DNA of 64,000 nt from Bremerella sp. JC817 (GCF_040718835.1 NZ_JBFEFG010000281.1:248001-312000), one strand, 5' to 3'. Counted from the stretch's first letter, positions 10,204-19,980 are shown. A program made the numbers and translations. The notes: a model not told the origin generated them from the sequence alone.

Positions 10204-10337
10204 ACGCCCCACATCTGGCACCGGGTTCGAATAGCCCGTTGGTTAATATTTCCGGGCAGCGCTTCCTTGCCGATCTGCATGGTTTACAATCGGGCGAACT
10301 GATCTGACGTTCTCCCCTTCCGGAATTGAGCCTGGTT

Positions 10338-11480
10338 ATGACGCGTACACCTTGGCTATCGCTGGCTGGAATCTTCCTGGCCACGTTTACTTCGACCTTG
10401 CCGGCAGCCAATGTCGAGCAGCTCACGCAGACCATCAACGGCATCGGCGCCAACGCCGACGGTTACCCAGCGGCAGTCGACGCTGTCGAGTCCCTCAGCA
10501 AACTACCCGCCGACACGATTCCTCAAATCCTGGAAGCGGTCGACGACCGAAAGCCAGTCGCGGCAAATTGGCTGCGAGGTGCGGTCGAAGCGATCGCCGA
10601 TCAGGGTCGTCGGTCAGGCAAGCCGATTGCCAACGAAACGCTGATCGCCTTCATCAACGATACCGAGCACTCGGCCAAAGCGCGCACCATCGCTTACTCG
10701 CTGCTGAAAGATCAAGACGAAGCCGCGGCGACCGATTTGATTCCGACTTTCGAGAACGATGCTTCGCTTGAACTCCGCCTACTGGCCGTTCAGAAGCTGA
10801 TCGATGATGCCGCCGCTAAGGTCGAGGCCGATCAGAAGGAAGCCGCGATCGCGACCTATCGCCAGGCTTTGACCGCGACCCGCAACGCGTCCCAGGCCAC
10901 CGCCATTTCCGATTCCCTGAAGAAGCTGGACGTCGAGGTCGACACGACCGAGCACTTTGGCTTTCTCAAGTCTTGGCACGTGATGGCGGCGTTTGAGTTC
11001 GACAAAGGCAACGGTTTCGACACCGCTTATCCACCCGAAGAAGCGATCGACCTGGAAGCGACTTACCCTGGCAAGCTGGTCGAAGAAATACCAGGTCCGG
11101 CCAAGTGGCTGCCGCTGGAAGTCCCCGCTGGCGAGAAGCGGGTCGATTTCAATAAAGCCTTTGCACCGGTCAAAGAAGTCGTTGGCTACGCGGTCACTAC
11201 GTTCGATAGCCCAACCGAGCAACAGGTCGAACTTCGCTGGGGTTCCCCGAACGCAACCAAGGTTTGGGTAAATGGCAAGTTGATCGCCTCGAACAAGGTG
11301 TATCATGCTGGCGACAACTTCGATCAATACATGGCCCCGGCCACGCTGAAGGCTGGCGAGAACACCATTCTGGTGAAGCTCGTTCAGAACGAGCAAACGC
11401 AGTCGTGGACCAACGTCTGGCAGTTTGATCTGCGTGTCTGCGATTCGCTCGGCACCGCCATCCGCGACGCCAAACCATAA
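10338..11480 (+). CDS. Secreted protein with HEAT-like repeats and C-terminal jelly-roll-like domain
   Basis: 380 residues from the ATG at 10338; a TTG at 10326 is an in-frame alternative. Signal peptide about 1-24, ending ...LPAAN. The first half (about 25-190) is helical and Ala-rich, as in HEAT or ARM repeats. The second half has KVWVNGKLI, HAGDNFDQY and GENTILVKL, a pattern of the galactose-binding-like or PA14-like lobes found in planctomycete secreted proteins. It sits 26 bases before the PQQ-propeller gene and is probably co-transcribed with it. No enzyme motif is visible. It may bind a ligand or another envelope protein. Confidence 0.75.
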   Translation: MTRTPWLSLAGIFLATFTSTLPAANVEQLTQTINGIGANADGYPAAVDAVESLSKLPADTIPQILEAVDDRKPVAANWLRGAVEAIADQGRRSGKPIANETLIAFINDTEHSAKARTIAYSLLKDQDEAAATDLIPTFENDASLELRLLAVQKLIDDAAAKVEADQKEAAIATYRQALTATRNASQATAISDSLKKLDVEVDTTEHFGFLKSWHVMAAFEFDKGNGFDTAYPPEEAIDLEATYPGKLVEEIPGPAKWLPLEVPAGEKRVDFNKAFAPVKEVVGYAVTTFDSPTEQQVELRWGSPNATKVWVNGKLIASNKVYHAGDNFDQYMAPATLKAGENTILVKLVQNEQTQSWTNVWQFDLRVCDSLGTAIRDAKP

Positions 11481-11506
11481 ACCAATCTCACGCGAAAGAA
11501 TGAACG

Positions 11507-12721
11507 ATGCGTACCCTGCTCTGCCTGCTTTGCCTTGGCCTGGTTACCACTGCCGCGCGTGCTGACTGGAAACAATTTCGCGGTGACGATACCACCGGCG
11601 CGGTTGATAAGTGCCCGGTTCCTGATAAGTGGTCGGTCGATGGCGAGAACATTGCCTGGTCGGTCGAACTTCCTGGTCGAGGTCCTTCGAGCCCGATCAT
11701 TGTGGGCAACAAAGTCATTCTGACGACGGCCGATGGCGCCGATCTGCAGCGACTGCATGTGCTGTGCTATTCGACCACCGACGGAAAGCTGCTCTGGCAT
11801 CGCAACTTCTGGGCAACGGGTCGTACGTTCTGCCATCCGCAAACCACGCCTGCCGCCCCCACGCCGGTCAGCGACGGCAAGTCGGTCTATGCCTTCTTCG
11901 GTTCGAGCGACCTGGTCTGCCTTGATCTCGACGGCAACTTGAAGTGGTATCGCGGTCTGGGGCACGAGCATCCCAAGGCAGGCAACGATGTCGGGATGGC
12001 GAGCTCGCCGATCGTAGTCGATGGAACGGTGATCGTTCAGATCGAAAACCAGGGCGATTCGTTCGCCGCTGGGATCAACGCCGAGAATGGTCAGACCCGT
12101 TGGTTTCTTCCGCGAGCTGAACGAGCCAACTGGGCTTCTCCCATTTCGCTAAGCGTTGCCCAGCCCGATGGTCAGCATGTGGCGCTGCTGCAAAGTGGCG
12201 ACGGCATCACGGCCGTGTCAGCGAAAGAAGGGGAAGTGCTGTGGGAACTGGGGGGTGGTGCGTCGACGATCTCGACTTCGCTGACCACCGACAATCGAGC
12301 TTTCATCGTGTCGAACGGCCTGACGGTTCTCGACATCGAAGATCCGAGTCAGAAGCCAGAGATCGTCTGGGAAGCCAACAAGCTAAACCCATCCTCGATG
12401 AGCCCGATTCTGCACAACGGCAAGGTCTATACGATCAACGGCGCTGGCGTGCTGAACTGCGGCGACGCGGCCACCGGCGATCTGGAATGGGCCGTGCGTC
12501 TGAAAGGGAAGTTCTGGGCCACGCCCGTGATCGTGGGCGACAAGATGTATGCCTTCAATTTCGACGGTCTCGGCATGGTGATCGATCTTTCAGGGAAGAA
12601 GGCTCAAATCGTCGAGGAAATCGACATGGGCGAGAACATTCAAGCGACGCCTGCCTTGGGCTCTGACGGCATGTATGTCAAAGGAGAACACCACCTGTGG
12701 AAGATCGCCTCCAAGCAGTAA
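11507..12721 (+). CDS. Secreted PQQ-like beta-propeller protein
   Basis: 404 residues with a signal peptide (about 1-20, TAARAD). It opens with the WKQFRGDD motif common in planctomycete PQQ-propeller proteins. Repeats of the type 'SSPIIVGNKVILTT', 'GKLLWHRNF', 'SSPIVVDGTVIVQ' and 'TPVIVGDKMYAF' recur every 45-55 residues, giving a seven- or eight-bladed propeller. Relatives include BamB-like proteins and PQQ-dependent dehydrogenases; I see no clear PQQ or metal ligand set, so a scaffold role is as likely as an enzyme. GAAAGAA precedes the ATG. aroA follows after 44 bases, perhaps in the same transcript. Confidence 0.88.
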   Translation: MRTLLCLLCLGLVTTAARADWKQFRGDDTTGAVDKCPVPDKWSVDGENIAWSVELPGRGPSSPIIVGNKVILTTADGADLQRLHVLCYSTTDGKLLWHRNFWATGRTFCHPQTTPAAPTPVSDGKSVYAFFGSSDLVCLDLDGNLKWYRGLGHEHPKAGNDVGMASSPIVVDGTVIVQIENQGDSFAAGINAENGQTRWFLPRAERANWASPISLSVAQPDGQHVALLQSGDGITAVSAKEGEVLWELGGGASTISTSLTTDNRAFIVSNGLTVLDIEDPSQKPEIVWEANKLNPSSMSPILHNGKVYTINGAGVLNCGDAATGDLEWAVRLKGKFWATPVIVGDKMYAFNFDGLGMVIDLSGKKAQIVEEIDMGENIQATPALGSDGMYVKGEHHLWKIASKQ

Positions 12722-12765
12722 AATGGGGTATCCCATCCATGATCCCTCGTGCTTGAAGTTGCCCT

Positions 12766-14046
12766 GTGGTAAGCGAAATTGAAATCACGCCGTGCGGTCC
12801 GATCTTCGGATCGATCCGCCCTCCTGGTTCGAAAAGCCTGACCAACCGTGCCTTGATCATCGCCGCATTGGCTCAAGGGCGTTCGCTGCTGACCGGGGCG
12901 CTCGCCAGTGAAGATACCGAGGTAATGATTGAAAGCTTGCGAGCCATCGGCGTCGCGATCGATGTCGACGAGATCAACCACACGCTACGCGTCGAAGGCA
13001 ACGGAGGGCAATTCCAAGGCGAGAACACCGAGATGTTCATCGCCAACTCTGGCACCTCGATGCGATTTCTCACGGCGCTGGCAACTCTCGGCCAAGGCAC
13101 GTTTCGCCTGGATGGCATCAAGCGAATGCGCGAGCGGCCCATTGGCGACTTGATCAAGGCTCTGCAGCAACTCGGCGCCGACATTCAAACCGAAAGCGAC
13201 AACGGTTGCCCGCCGGTATTGGTTCGCGCGAAAGGCCTGCCAGGCGGCAAGGCGACCATCGCCGGGAACATCAGCAGCCAATACCTCAGCGGCCTGCTGA
13301 TGGCGGCACCGTATGCCCGAAGCGAAGTTCAACTGGAAGTCGACGGCGAACTGGTATCGCAGCCTTACGTCCGCATGACGACCCAGATCATGCGTGACTT
13401 TGGCGTCACCGTCGAAGAGAACGACTGTCGCCGCTTCGTGATCGCTGGCCAGCAGCAGTACCAGGCCCGTCCATATGCGATCGAGCCTGACGCTTCGGCG
13501 GCGAGCTACTTCTGGGGCGCGGCCGCAGTCAGCGGCGGCAAGGTATGCGTCGAAGGGCTCACCAAGGATGCCCTGCAAGGGGATGTTGGTTTCGTCGAAG
13601 CGCTGCGGCAAATGGGCTGTGAAGTCGAATATGGTAAGGACTCGATCACCGTGACCGGCGGCAAGCTGAAGGGGATCGATATCGACATGGGCGAGATCAG
13701 CGACACGGTTCAAACCTTGGCCGCGGTTGCTCTGTTTGCCGAAGGCCCAACCCGGGTGACCGGCGTGGCCCATAACCGCCACAAAGAAACCGACCGCATC
13801 GGCGACCTGGCCTGTGAACTTCGAAAGTTGGGTGCCGCGGTCGAAGAGTTGGAAGACGGCATGGTGATCACACCGGGGACGCTTCAGCCCGCTCGCATCG
13901 AAACGTACAACGACCACCGCATGGCAATGAGCCTCGCGTTGGTGGGCCTGCGTCAGCCAGGAGTCGTCATTACGAATCCGGCATGCACCAGCAAGACCTA
14001 CCCACTCTTCTTTGAAGACCTGGCCGCGATCTGCCAGGGAGATTAG
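12766..14046 (+). CDS. aroA: 3-phosphoshikimate 1-carboxyvinyltransferase (EPSP synthase)
   Basis: 426 residues with a GTG start. It transfers the enolpyruvyl group of PEP to shikimate-3-phosphate, the sixth step of the shikimate pathway, in the cytosol. Motifs seen in order: [11 protein letters not shown] with the catalytic Lys near residue 25, NSGTSMRF, the ISDTVQT aspartate region, RHKETDR, and YNDHRMAM near the C-terminus, then [10 protein letters not shown]. Length matches the family. A strong hairpin terminator follows at 14096-14120, closing the plus-strand run. The pattern is of the bacterial class I type. Confidence 0.97.
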   Translation: MVSEIEITPCGPIFGSIRPPGSKSLTNRALIIAALAQGRSLLTGALASEDTEVMIESLRAIGVAIDVDEINHTLRVEGNGGQFQGENTEMFIANSGTSMRFLTALATLGQGTFRLDGIKRMRERPIGDLIKALQQLGADIQTESDNGCPPVLVRAKGLPGGKATIAGNISSQYLSGLLMAAPYARSEVQLEVDGELVSQPYVRMTTQIMRDFGVTVEENDCRRFVIAGQQQYQARPYAIEPDASAASYFWGAAAVSGGKVCVEGLTKDALQGDVGFVEALRQMGCEVEYGKDSITVTGGKLKGIDIDMGEISDTVQTLAAVALFAEGPTRVTGVAHNRHKETDRIGDLACELRKLGAAVEELEDGMVITPGTLQPARIETYNDHRMAMSLALVGLRQPGVVITNPACTSKTYPLFFEDLAAICQGD

Positions 14047-14095
14047 GCAACGCTTCCCCCATTGCCGGGGCGAAGCCGCAACAAGAAATGAGAAA

Positions 14096-14120
14096 AGCCG
14101 CCTCAACAGGCGGCTGTTTT
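14096..14120 (+). terminator. Rho-independent terminator after aroA
   Basis: Eight-base stem agccgcct / aggcggct with a four-base loop, followed by gtttt. It lies 50 bases past the aroA stop. Confidence 0.8.
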
Positions 14121-14177
14121 CGTTCTGGTCGATCCCCGGGTCAATGGAATAAGCCATTGCCGAGGGACCTCGCCGAT

Positions 14178-14423
14178 TTAATTGGTTCCGAACGTCGCCG
14201 GGAAGTGCGACGTGGGCATCCCTTTGCCTAAGTAGGCATCGGCCCGATGAAGAGCATCTTCGATCGGATTCACCATCGGAGCGGCCAGAATCGTCGGGTC
14301 TTGGGAAGTGAACTTGGCGCCGCAATGTTGGCAGGAAACCTCGAGTCCTAAGTACTCGACCTTCACCTGCAACTTGCGACCGCAAGTCGGACAAGGCTGG
14401 ACGAAGTAAGTGATTTTGCACAC
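14178..14423 (-). CDS. Small zinc-ribbon protein
   Basis: 81 residues from a GTG at 14423, chosen because AGGAG lies eight bases upstream and the N-terminus then reads MCKITYFVQPCPTCG, the usual start of planctomycete zinc ribbons. A longer frame to 14477 is possible. Two CXXC knuckles (CPTC near residue 11, CQHC near residue 31) should bind one zinc ion. The remainder is a polar tail with no recognisable domain. It stands alone and converges on aroA. The function is unknown; nucleic-acid or protein binding are both possible. Confidence 0.75.
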   Translation of the reverse strand: MCKITYFVQPCPTCGRKLQVKVEYLGLEVSCQHCGAKFTSQDPTILAAPMVNPIEDALHRADAYLGKGMPTSHFPATFGTN

Positions 14424-14799
14424 AACGGCATCTCCTACTACCGCGACCAAGAGATAAGCATCACCAGGTGACGACAACCCGGCAACGTTCCCGCAGTATA
14501 AGAAATGGGCCTAAGAAATCAACCGAAATCCGCGACGAATGCATATCAATACCACGTTATGGGTATCGCTAGGGGAATTAATACCAACTTACCCGTTTAA
14601 TACGATTTCCTGCTTGCACCCCTGATTAGTACGGTAAATCGAATCGATATCGCGGGAATTTGCGGTAATGCCGCGATCTGCGGATAAACACACCCCCATG
14701 CTAAGTTTTGTCCTATCTTTAAGTTGTAAGGACTACTTTTTTTGCCATTTCAGGCGATTACCCCCTGCCTAATTTGTGCAACCGGACTCTGGAACACTT
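14424..14799. other. Intergenic region, divergent promoters
   Basis: A 376-base gap that is clearly more AT-rich than the flanking genes. It has an inverted repeat atcgcgg / ccgcgat at 14649-14677 and a T-run at about 14736-14742. It must contain the starts for the zinc ribbon and the secreted protein on either side. No coding frame or RNA gene was recognised. Confidence 0.5.
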
Positions 14800-15453
14800 A
14801 TGCGACCGTCCCCTCGCTACTGCCTGGTACTGACTTGCTTAATGATGCTGACCGGTGTGGTCGCAAGCGTTTCGCCGGTGCGTGCAGATACTCCTTCGCC
14901 TGATTTCAGCACGTTGGAGAAGCTCGTCCAGCAATATTTCCTGCATGCGAGAACGCGGTCGACGCCGATCCTGCTCACCCAAAGCAAGGTGCATGACCTG
15001 CTGGAAGAGTTGCGCGGAATGCGAATCTACATTCCGGGACGCGGACAGATTGTCCGGAGCTTTCCGCACGATAAAGAATTCTTCGCTCGGTTCGTGCTCA
15101 GCGAGCTCAGCCAGGAACCTGCCCGTAGCTATCCCGAAGATCCAACGTTTCTGCTTCAGCGTATCGATGCGATGTGCTCTTCGTACGATACGATCCGGCA
15201 TCTCAATCGTATTGCCGGACGAGGCGAAGCGTTCTCGGAAGACTGGACGGGAACCGACGCGATGTTCCCGCAGATCGATGATGCCGCCCTGGAAGATATC
15301 TTGAACGATCTAGGCGTGCGAAGCGCCGCCGACGCCCAACCGCGACGGCGGAACTACACCATCGATCACTTGCTGGAAGTGCTCAAAACGGCCTACGAGC
15401 CAGAGACGCCGCCAGCCACGAAGACCGTCTCACTTGACGCGCTCGGCCGATAG
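14800..15453 (+). CDS. Secreted protein of unknown function
   Basis: 217 residues from the ATG at 14800, with GGAA upstream; a GTG at 14776 is an alternative. Clear signal peptide (about 1-30, ending PVRAD). The mature part is helical and charged, with no Cys pattern and no family I recognise. Its end overlaps the cyclophilin gene on the other strand by 24 bases, so the two transcripts are complementary at their 3' ends. Probably periplasmic. Confidence 0.75.
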   Translation: MRPSPRYCLVLTCLMMLTGVVASVSPVRADTPSPDFSTLEKLVQQYFLHARTRSTPILLTQSKVHDLLEELRGMRIYIPGRGQIVRSFPHDKEFFARFVLSELSQEPARSYPEDPTFLLQRIDAMCSSYDTIRHLNRIAGRGEAFSEDWTGTDAMFPQIDDAALEDILNDLGVRSAADAQPRRRNYTIDHLLEVLKTAYEPETPPATKTVSLDALGR

Positions 15454-16152
15454 AATCTGCACTGGCTGACGAGGCAGATTGGCGAAACCATCGTTGGTTT
15501 CTACTTCGACCTGCGAGATCGCGTCGGCCACTTCCATTCCATCGATCACTTCGCCGAAGACGCAATAGCCGTAGCTACTCGAATCGTCGTTGCCGATATG
15601 ATCGAATGCTTCGTTGTCAGCACAGTTGATAAAGAACTGACACGTCGAGCTATGAATGAAGTTCGGATCGCGCGACATGGCGATCGTGCCTCGCTTGTTC
15701 TTCAGCCCATTGGTTGCTTCGTTCTGGATTTCGCTCCGCACGTCACGCGGGCTCATATTCGAGTCGAACAGCCCTCCCAACACCATGCGGTCGGCATGGA
15801 CGTAGTGGAAGATGGTTCCGTCGTAATGCTTGGTGGCGACGTAATTGGTCAGAAAGTTATCGACTGTCGCCGGAGCTTTCTTGGCATCCAAACGCAGACG
15901 AATCTTACCCATCGTGGTGGTCAGCACCACCTCCGGAAATTCTTCGCCACGGAAGTCCGACTGCTGAAGTTCGGAAATTGACATTTCCGTCGTCATTGTT
16001 GGTGCGTCACCGCTCAGCGCGTTGGCACCAGGATCACCAATACTTGCTGCCGGGGGAGTCGCGGCGTCGGAACCACCACAACCGGTAATCAACAGAATAA
16101 AGCCGAAAGCCAACCCAAGCTGGGTTGCCCAAGATAAGTGCGGGGATTTCAT
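15430..16152 (-). CDS. Cyclophilin-type peptidyl-prolyl isomerase lipoprotein (divergent active site)
   Basis: 240 residues from the ATG at 16152, preceded by AAGGAGG. A lipoprotein signal ends LITGC, so it is lipid-anchored. From about residue 75 the cyclophilin fold is clear: VVLTTTMGKIRLRL, APATVDNF, HYDGTIFHYV, STCQFFIN and YCVFGEVIDGM. In active cyclophilins the catalytic Arg follows FH (FHRV); here the sequence is FHYV, and QGG is LGG. The QFF core is retained. It may be a weak isomerase or a binding protein for periplasmic proteins. It lies downstream of the glycosylation cluster on the same strand. Confidence 0.9.
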   Translation of the reverse strand: MKSPHLSWATQLGLAFGFILLITGCGGSDAATPPAASIGDPGANALSGDAPTMTTEMSISELQQSDFRGEEFPEVVLTTTMGKIRLRLDAKKAPATVDNFLTNYVATKHYDGTIFHYVHADRMVLGGLFDSNMSPRDVRSEIQNEATNGLKNKRGTIAMSRDPNFIHSSTCQFFINCADNEAFDHIGNDDSSSYGYCVFGEVIDGMEVADAISQVEVETNDGFANLPRQPVQILSAERVK

Positions 16153-16331
16153 CAAGCACGCCTCCTTGCGCTGCGCCTGAATTTGGATCGAACGGGTCAG
16201 GTTCGGGTCGGGAATTGCCGGTATTGTCGAGATTTCGCCAAACGATGCAACACGAGTTTCGCCAGCACGGATAGCATCGAATTCTAAATACCAGCATTCA
16301 TCCCAGGCAGTGTAAGGCTTGCTCGCGGATA

Positions 16332-17927
16332 TTACTCGAGCCAGCCAAGATACCCCAAATAGGTGTAGATCCACGGATGAACCCACGGGTTTAGCGCTGA
16401 ATAGCTGGCCGACGCCGCACTCAAAAGCAGAAGCAAAGCGAATATTCGTTGCCCCCACACAAAGTTCTTCCACCGATCCAGGACCGGAATCATCGCGGTT
16501 AACCACATTGGGATTAACCAGAAAGCCCAGCGAAAGCCAGACGTCATCCCGCCGTAGTTGCGGTCTTTCAACGGCCGGAAAATATAGAACAAAAGGCAGA
16601 CCGCCGTCAGCAAGACAATAAAAATGGCGACCTGGCGGAACGCTCCTTTTTCACCCAGCCATAAGCCCAACCCCAAGATCGAGAGCAACCAGACCGGCGT
16701 CAGCGACAACACGCCGTGATGCCCAATCAGCACATGGAACGCGTACAACGGGATCGAGGCCTCTCCTTTGTCGACTCCCTGCTTCACGCCTGGTTTCCAG
16801 TAACTGGTGTCGTAGTCGTACCAGTTGTCCCAGTCGCGAAGCTCGATTGCATCCTCGGTCCGCTGCAGGGCATAGCGGCGATCGATCCCGCGATCGAGCA
16901 GCACCCAGCGGGAACCTGTTTCACGCGTGATGACTTCGGCCTGATCGCTGAGCTGAACGTTGTGTTCCGCCAGAATATCGTTCACTTCGGCCGGCACTTC
17001 GTTCTTATCGAACGCGCCGTGCATCTTCTCTTCGACCGTTCCCAATACCGGACCGTCGGCCCGATGAGCATAAGGGGGACGCCAAGATTGATGGGCGATG
17101 TAGTTGGAACCGATCGAAAGGACCAGCACGATCACCGCGGCTGGCAGCCCGCACAAAAGCGTTGGAATGGGGCGACGGATTAGCATCGCCAGCCCCAGGA
17201 ATGCCAGGAAGCTGAAGGCTGGCAAATCGTTCACCGCCACCGAAGCCGCAAAGAAGCCAGCCCCGAGCAGATAGCGAGCCTCGCTTCGCCCGTCGCACCA
17301 GACGCGAAGCCCGCAGTACAAGGCGATCGCCACGCTGGTTGCCGCCACCAGGTGATTATTGATTGTCACGGCGTAGGTCGTCAGGAAAGTTCCGAAGGCG
17401 ACCGTTGCCACGATCCCGATCCGGGCAAAGTCAGACCGGGCATAGCGTTCGACAATCAAGATCGTCGGCCATAACAGTCCCAAAAGCAGCAGCCCGTTGG
17501 TGACGATCAGAATGATTCGCCCCACGTAATAAGGATGCTCCGAGATCTCGATTCCGACCGTGTTTTTAATCAGCCAATACTCGCCCGCCAGCACGCAGGC
17601 CATCAGTGGAGGTTTACTGCTGTAATAGTGATACCGGCCATCGGGGCCAAGGTGATACACCTTGTCGATCGAATCCCAGTATCGATCCTGAATGACTTCG
17701 TCGATGGCGAAGGTCTGATGATCGACCAGCGAGCGCACCGTCGCCCAGCGACTACGATCGTTCGCACTCAAAAAGGGATGACGATTGTGATTCGCCGTGA
17801 CGGCATAAATCCGTCCGATCGCTCCGCCGAGACAGATCGCCAGCAGCAACCAATAAACGGCCCATCGCAAGCGATCGGCATCGGTCATCTGGTCGTCTCG
17901 CTTCCGAGAAACTCTAGTTGGTTTCAT
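16332..17927 (-). CDS. Multi-pass membrane glycosyltransferase-like protein (GT39/PMT-like)
   Basis: 531 residues with roughly ten to eleven hydrophobic helices. A long luminal loop after the first helix has 'DGRYHYYSSKPPL', which resembles the acidic/aromatic first loop of GT-C fold enzymes (PMT, ArnT). A second large hydrophilic loop lies around 280-370. Such enzymes move sugars from lipid carriers onto proteins or glycans at the outer face of the cytoplasmic membrane. It overlaps the upstream GT2 gene by 14 bases, giving a likely operon with the YbhN-like gene. The donor and acceptor are not visible from sequence. Confidence 0.78.
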   Translation of the reverse strand: MKPTRVSRKRDDQMTDADRLRWAVYWLLLAICLGGAIGRIYAVTANHNRHPFLSANDRSRWATVRSLVDHQTFAIDEVIQDRYWDSIDKVYHLGPDGRYHYYSSKPPLMACVLAGEYWLIKNTVGIEISEHPYYVGRIILIVTNGLLLLGLLWPTILIVERYARSDFARIGIVATVAFGTFLTTYAVTINNHLVAATSVAIALYCGLRVWCDGRSEARYLLGAGFFAASVAVNDLPAFSFLAFLGLAMLIRRPIPTLLCGLPAAVIVLVLSIGSNYIAHQSWRPPYAHRADGPVLGTVEEKMHGAFDKNEVPAEVNDILAEHNVQLSDQAEVITRETGSRWVLLDRGIDRRYALQRTEDAIELRDWDNWYDYDTSYWKPGVKQGVDKGEASIPLYAFHVLIGHHGVLSLTPVWLLSILGLGLWLGEKGAFRQVAIFIVLLTAVCLLFYIFRPLKDRNYGGMTSGFRWAFWLIPMWLTAMIPVLDRWKNFVWGQRIFALLLLLSAASASYSALNPWVHPWIYTYLGYLGWLE

Positions 17928-18882
17928 CGCGCGAGCCTACCTTTTGCGAGATGAAGTACGACTTCGTTTGGGGAGCCATCGCCGAACGAATGATCTCGGC
18001 CAGCAAACCGACCGTGACAAACTGCGTGCCGAGCAGCAGCGAGACGATCGAGTAATAGAACACCGCGCGCTTGTGCAGTTCAATCGGTTCTTCCACGCCG
18101 ATCAACCGATCGATCACCCACCAGCCTGAAAGCCCGAACAATCCGACGAAGCCGAGCGCGAAGAATAAAAGGCCAATCCCGCCGAGCAAATGCTGCGGCC
18201 GCTGACCATAACCGGTAATAAAAGCCACCGTGGTCAGGTCGAGGAAGCCTTTCAGGAATCTTCGGACGCCGTACTTCGAATGCCCAAACTGGCGTGCCCG
18301 GTGGTTGATGACGATCTCGCCCACCTTCCAACCGTGAGCCGCGGCCAGGACCGGGACGAATCGGTGGAGCTCGCCATACAGACGAACTTCATTGAAGATC
18401 TCGCCGCGGTAACACTTCATGCCGCAGTTGTGGTCATGCAGCGTCACGCCGGTCAGCGTACTGACCATCCAGTTGAACACGCGTGACGGACCGACCTTAT
18501 GCCATGGGTCGTGACGCACTTTCTTCCAGCCGCTGACGACATCGTTGCCGGCGTCCAGTTGTTCGAGGAACCGTGGGATCTCGTTCGGATCGTCCTGCAG
18601 GTCGGCATCCATCGTGATGATGACGTCGCCGGTTGCTTCCTGAAAGCCTGCATCCAGCGCGGCGGCTTTGCCAAAGTTCCGGCGGAACTTGAGCGCACGA
18701 ATCCGCGAGTCCTTTTCGGTCAACCGCGAGATGACCTGCCACGAATCATCCTTCGAACCGTCGTCGATAAACAGAATTTCGACATCATAGTTGTTCGCTG
18801 TCACGACCGCGCAGATCTCTTCGTGCAGCTTGTCGAGACTTTCGTCTTCGTTATAGACCGGGATCACTAAAGACAGCTTCAT
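17914..18882 (-). CDS. Family 2 glycosyltransferase, polyprenyl-phosphate type
   Basis: 322 residues. The N-terminal GT2 domain shows SLVIPVYNEDESL, FIDDGSKDDS and the metal-binding MDADLQDDP. HNCGMKCY and HRFVPVL are typical of DPM1/GtrB/ArnC-like enzymes that load a sugar onto undecaprenyl phosphate. Two transmembrane helices (about 228-255 and 270-292) anchor it. It shares 14 bases with the downstream GT39-like gene, so a pair is likely: this enzyme makes the lipid-linked sugar and the partner uses it. The YbhN-like gene lies 27 bases upstream. Confidence 0.92.
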   Translation of the reverse strand: MKLSLVIPVYNEDESLDKLHEEICAVVTANNYDVEILFIDDGSKDDSWQVISRLTEKDSRIRALKFRRNFGKAAALDAGFQEATGDVIITMDADLQDDPNEIPRFLEQLDAGNDVVSGWKKVRHDPWHKVGPSRVFNWMVSTLTGVTLHDHNCGMKCYRGEIFNEVRLYGELHRFVPVLAAAHGWKVGEIVINHRARQFGHSKYGVRRFLKGFLDLTTVAFITGYGQRPQHLLGGIGLLFFALGFVGLFGLSGWWVIDRLIGVEEPIELHKRAVFYYSIVSLLLGTQFVTVGLLAEIIRSAMAPQTKSYFISQKVGSRDETN

Positions 18883-18909
18883 GGGCTCTTACTCTTCCAA
18901 GCATATTCG

Positions 18910-19980
18910 TTATGCAGGACGTTGGGCGGGATCGGTGTTGGAACTCTCTTCCGAGGGGGAAGGCTCGCTGGGGGAGCCATCGGTTTGAGGTGCCCGGGCG
19001 GGAATAGCATATAGGATAGTCGCCAGAGCCACTTCCGCCAAAAGCCACGATACTCGCAACAAGACGGCCGAAACGACCGCGACCACGGGCCCGAATACCG
19101 GAGCCATCATTTCCATGATGACATACTCGCGAACCCCCATCCCGCCAGGAATTGGGGTCACGAAACCAACCACCATCGCCAAACAAACCGTGGCAGCCAG
19201 TAGTGGGAACATCTTCATTCCGCCTGCCATATGTGCGTCGGCGTCGGGAATACTGGCCATCGTTGCGAACAGACTGCCCCCCAGCAGCGTCCATCCAATA
19301 ATATTCGCGCACCAGCCCCAGGCCATCACGCGGTAATTCAGCCCGGCCAGATTCTGCTCGATCTCTGGGTTGATCTTCGAGACCTTCAGCAGCAGCACGA
19401 TCTTGCGAAAGACCGGCGGCAACGTCACGAACCCAGCAGCCAGGCCAATGCCCACGGCGATCAGTAGTAATAGATGATGATGGGAAAACCAGATGGCGAT
19501 CAGAGCCGCGGCGTAAACCGCCCCGACCGAAACCATGGTCAGTGTTTCTGCAAAGACTGCGGTTGCGACGACGGAGCGCTGTAGGCCGGTACCTTGCACC
19601 AGCGAAGTACGCAGTACGACCACCAGCGCCTTGCCGGGCACATACTTTCCGAGATGCCCAATGAAGAAGGCCCGAATCGCACTCCAGAACGTGGGGTGCT
19701 GCTTCATGGCGGTCATCAAGCGGTACCAGAAGATCCCCATCGGCAACGAGCCCAACAGGTACAAGAGACCTGCGGCGATCACCCAATCCCAGCGAAGTTG
19801 GCCAAAAGAAAAATTATTTTGGTGAACTTGATCGATTGCTTTTTGGATATTCTGCCAAACACCCCAGACCACCAAACCCACCACAATCAACTGAACCGCA
19901 GTCATCGCGCGCGACTTCCACAGCTTCGCTTGGCTGACTGGGCGACCATCCGGGCAATCTGGGCTTACTGGAGAATCCAA
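18910..19980 (-). CDS. YbhN/UPF0104-family (lysylphosphatidylglycerol-synthase-TM-like) membrane protein
   Basis: 356 residues from a TTG at 19980. An ATG at 19905 with GGAAG upstream is an attractive shorter start. Seven or eight membrane helices are visible, with FFIGHLGKYVPGK and TPIPGGMGVREY, both characteristic of this family. Family members include the membrane half of MprF and are suspected lipid or polyprenyl-lipid transporters. As first gene of the glycosyltransferase operon it may flip the sugar lipid made by its neighbour; that is inference. A short Ser/Pro-rich tail ends the protein. Confidence 0.85.
   Translation of the reverse strand: MDSPVSPDCPDGRPVSQAKLWKSRAMTAVQLIVVGLVVWGVWQNIQKAIDQVHQNNFSFGQLRWDWVIAAGLLYLLGSLPMGIFWYRLMTAMKQHPTFWSAIRAFFIGHLGKYVPGKALVVVLRTSLVQGTGLQRSVVATAVFAETLTMVSVGAVYAAALIAIWFSHHHLLLLIAVGIGLAAGFVTLPPVFRKIVLLLKVSKINPEIEQNLAGLNYRVMAWGWCANIIGWTLLGGSLFATMASIPDADAHMAGGMKMFPLLAATVCLAMVVGFVTPIPGGMGVREYVIMEMMAPVFGPVVAVVSAVLLRVSWLLAEVALATILYAIPARAPQTDGSPSEPSPSEESSNTDPAQRPA

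Noticed and set aside
12985..14421. 478-residue minus-strand frame
   Set aside because: Opposite aroA, which has a full set of family motifs; composition is typical of an antisense shadow.
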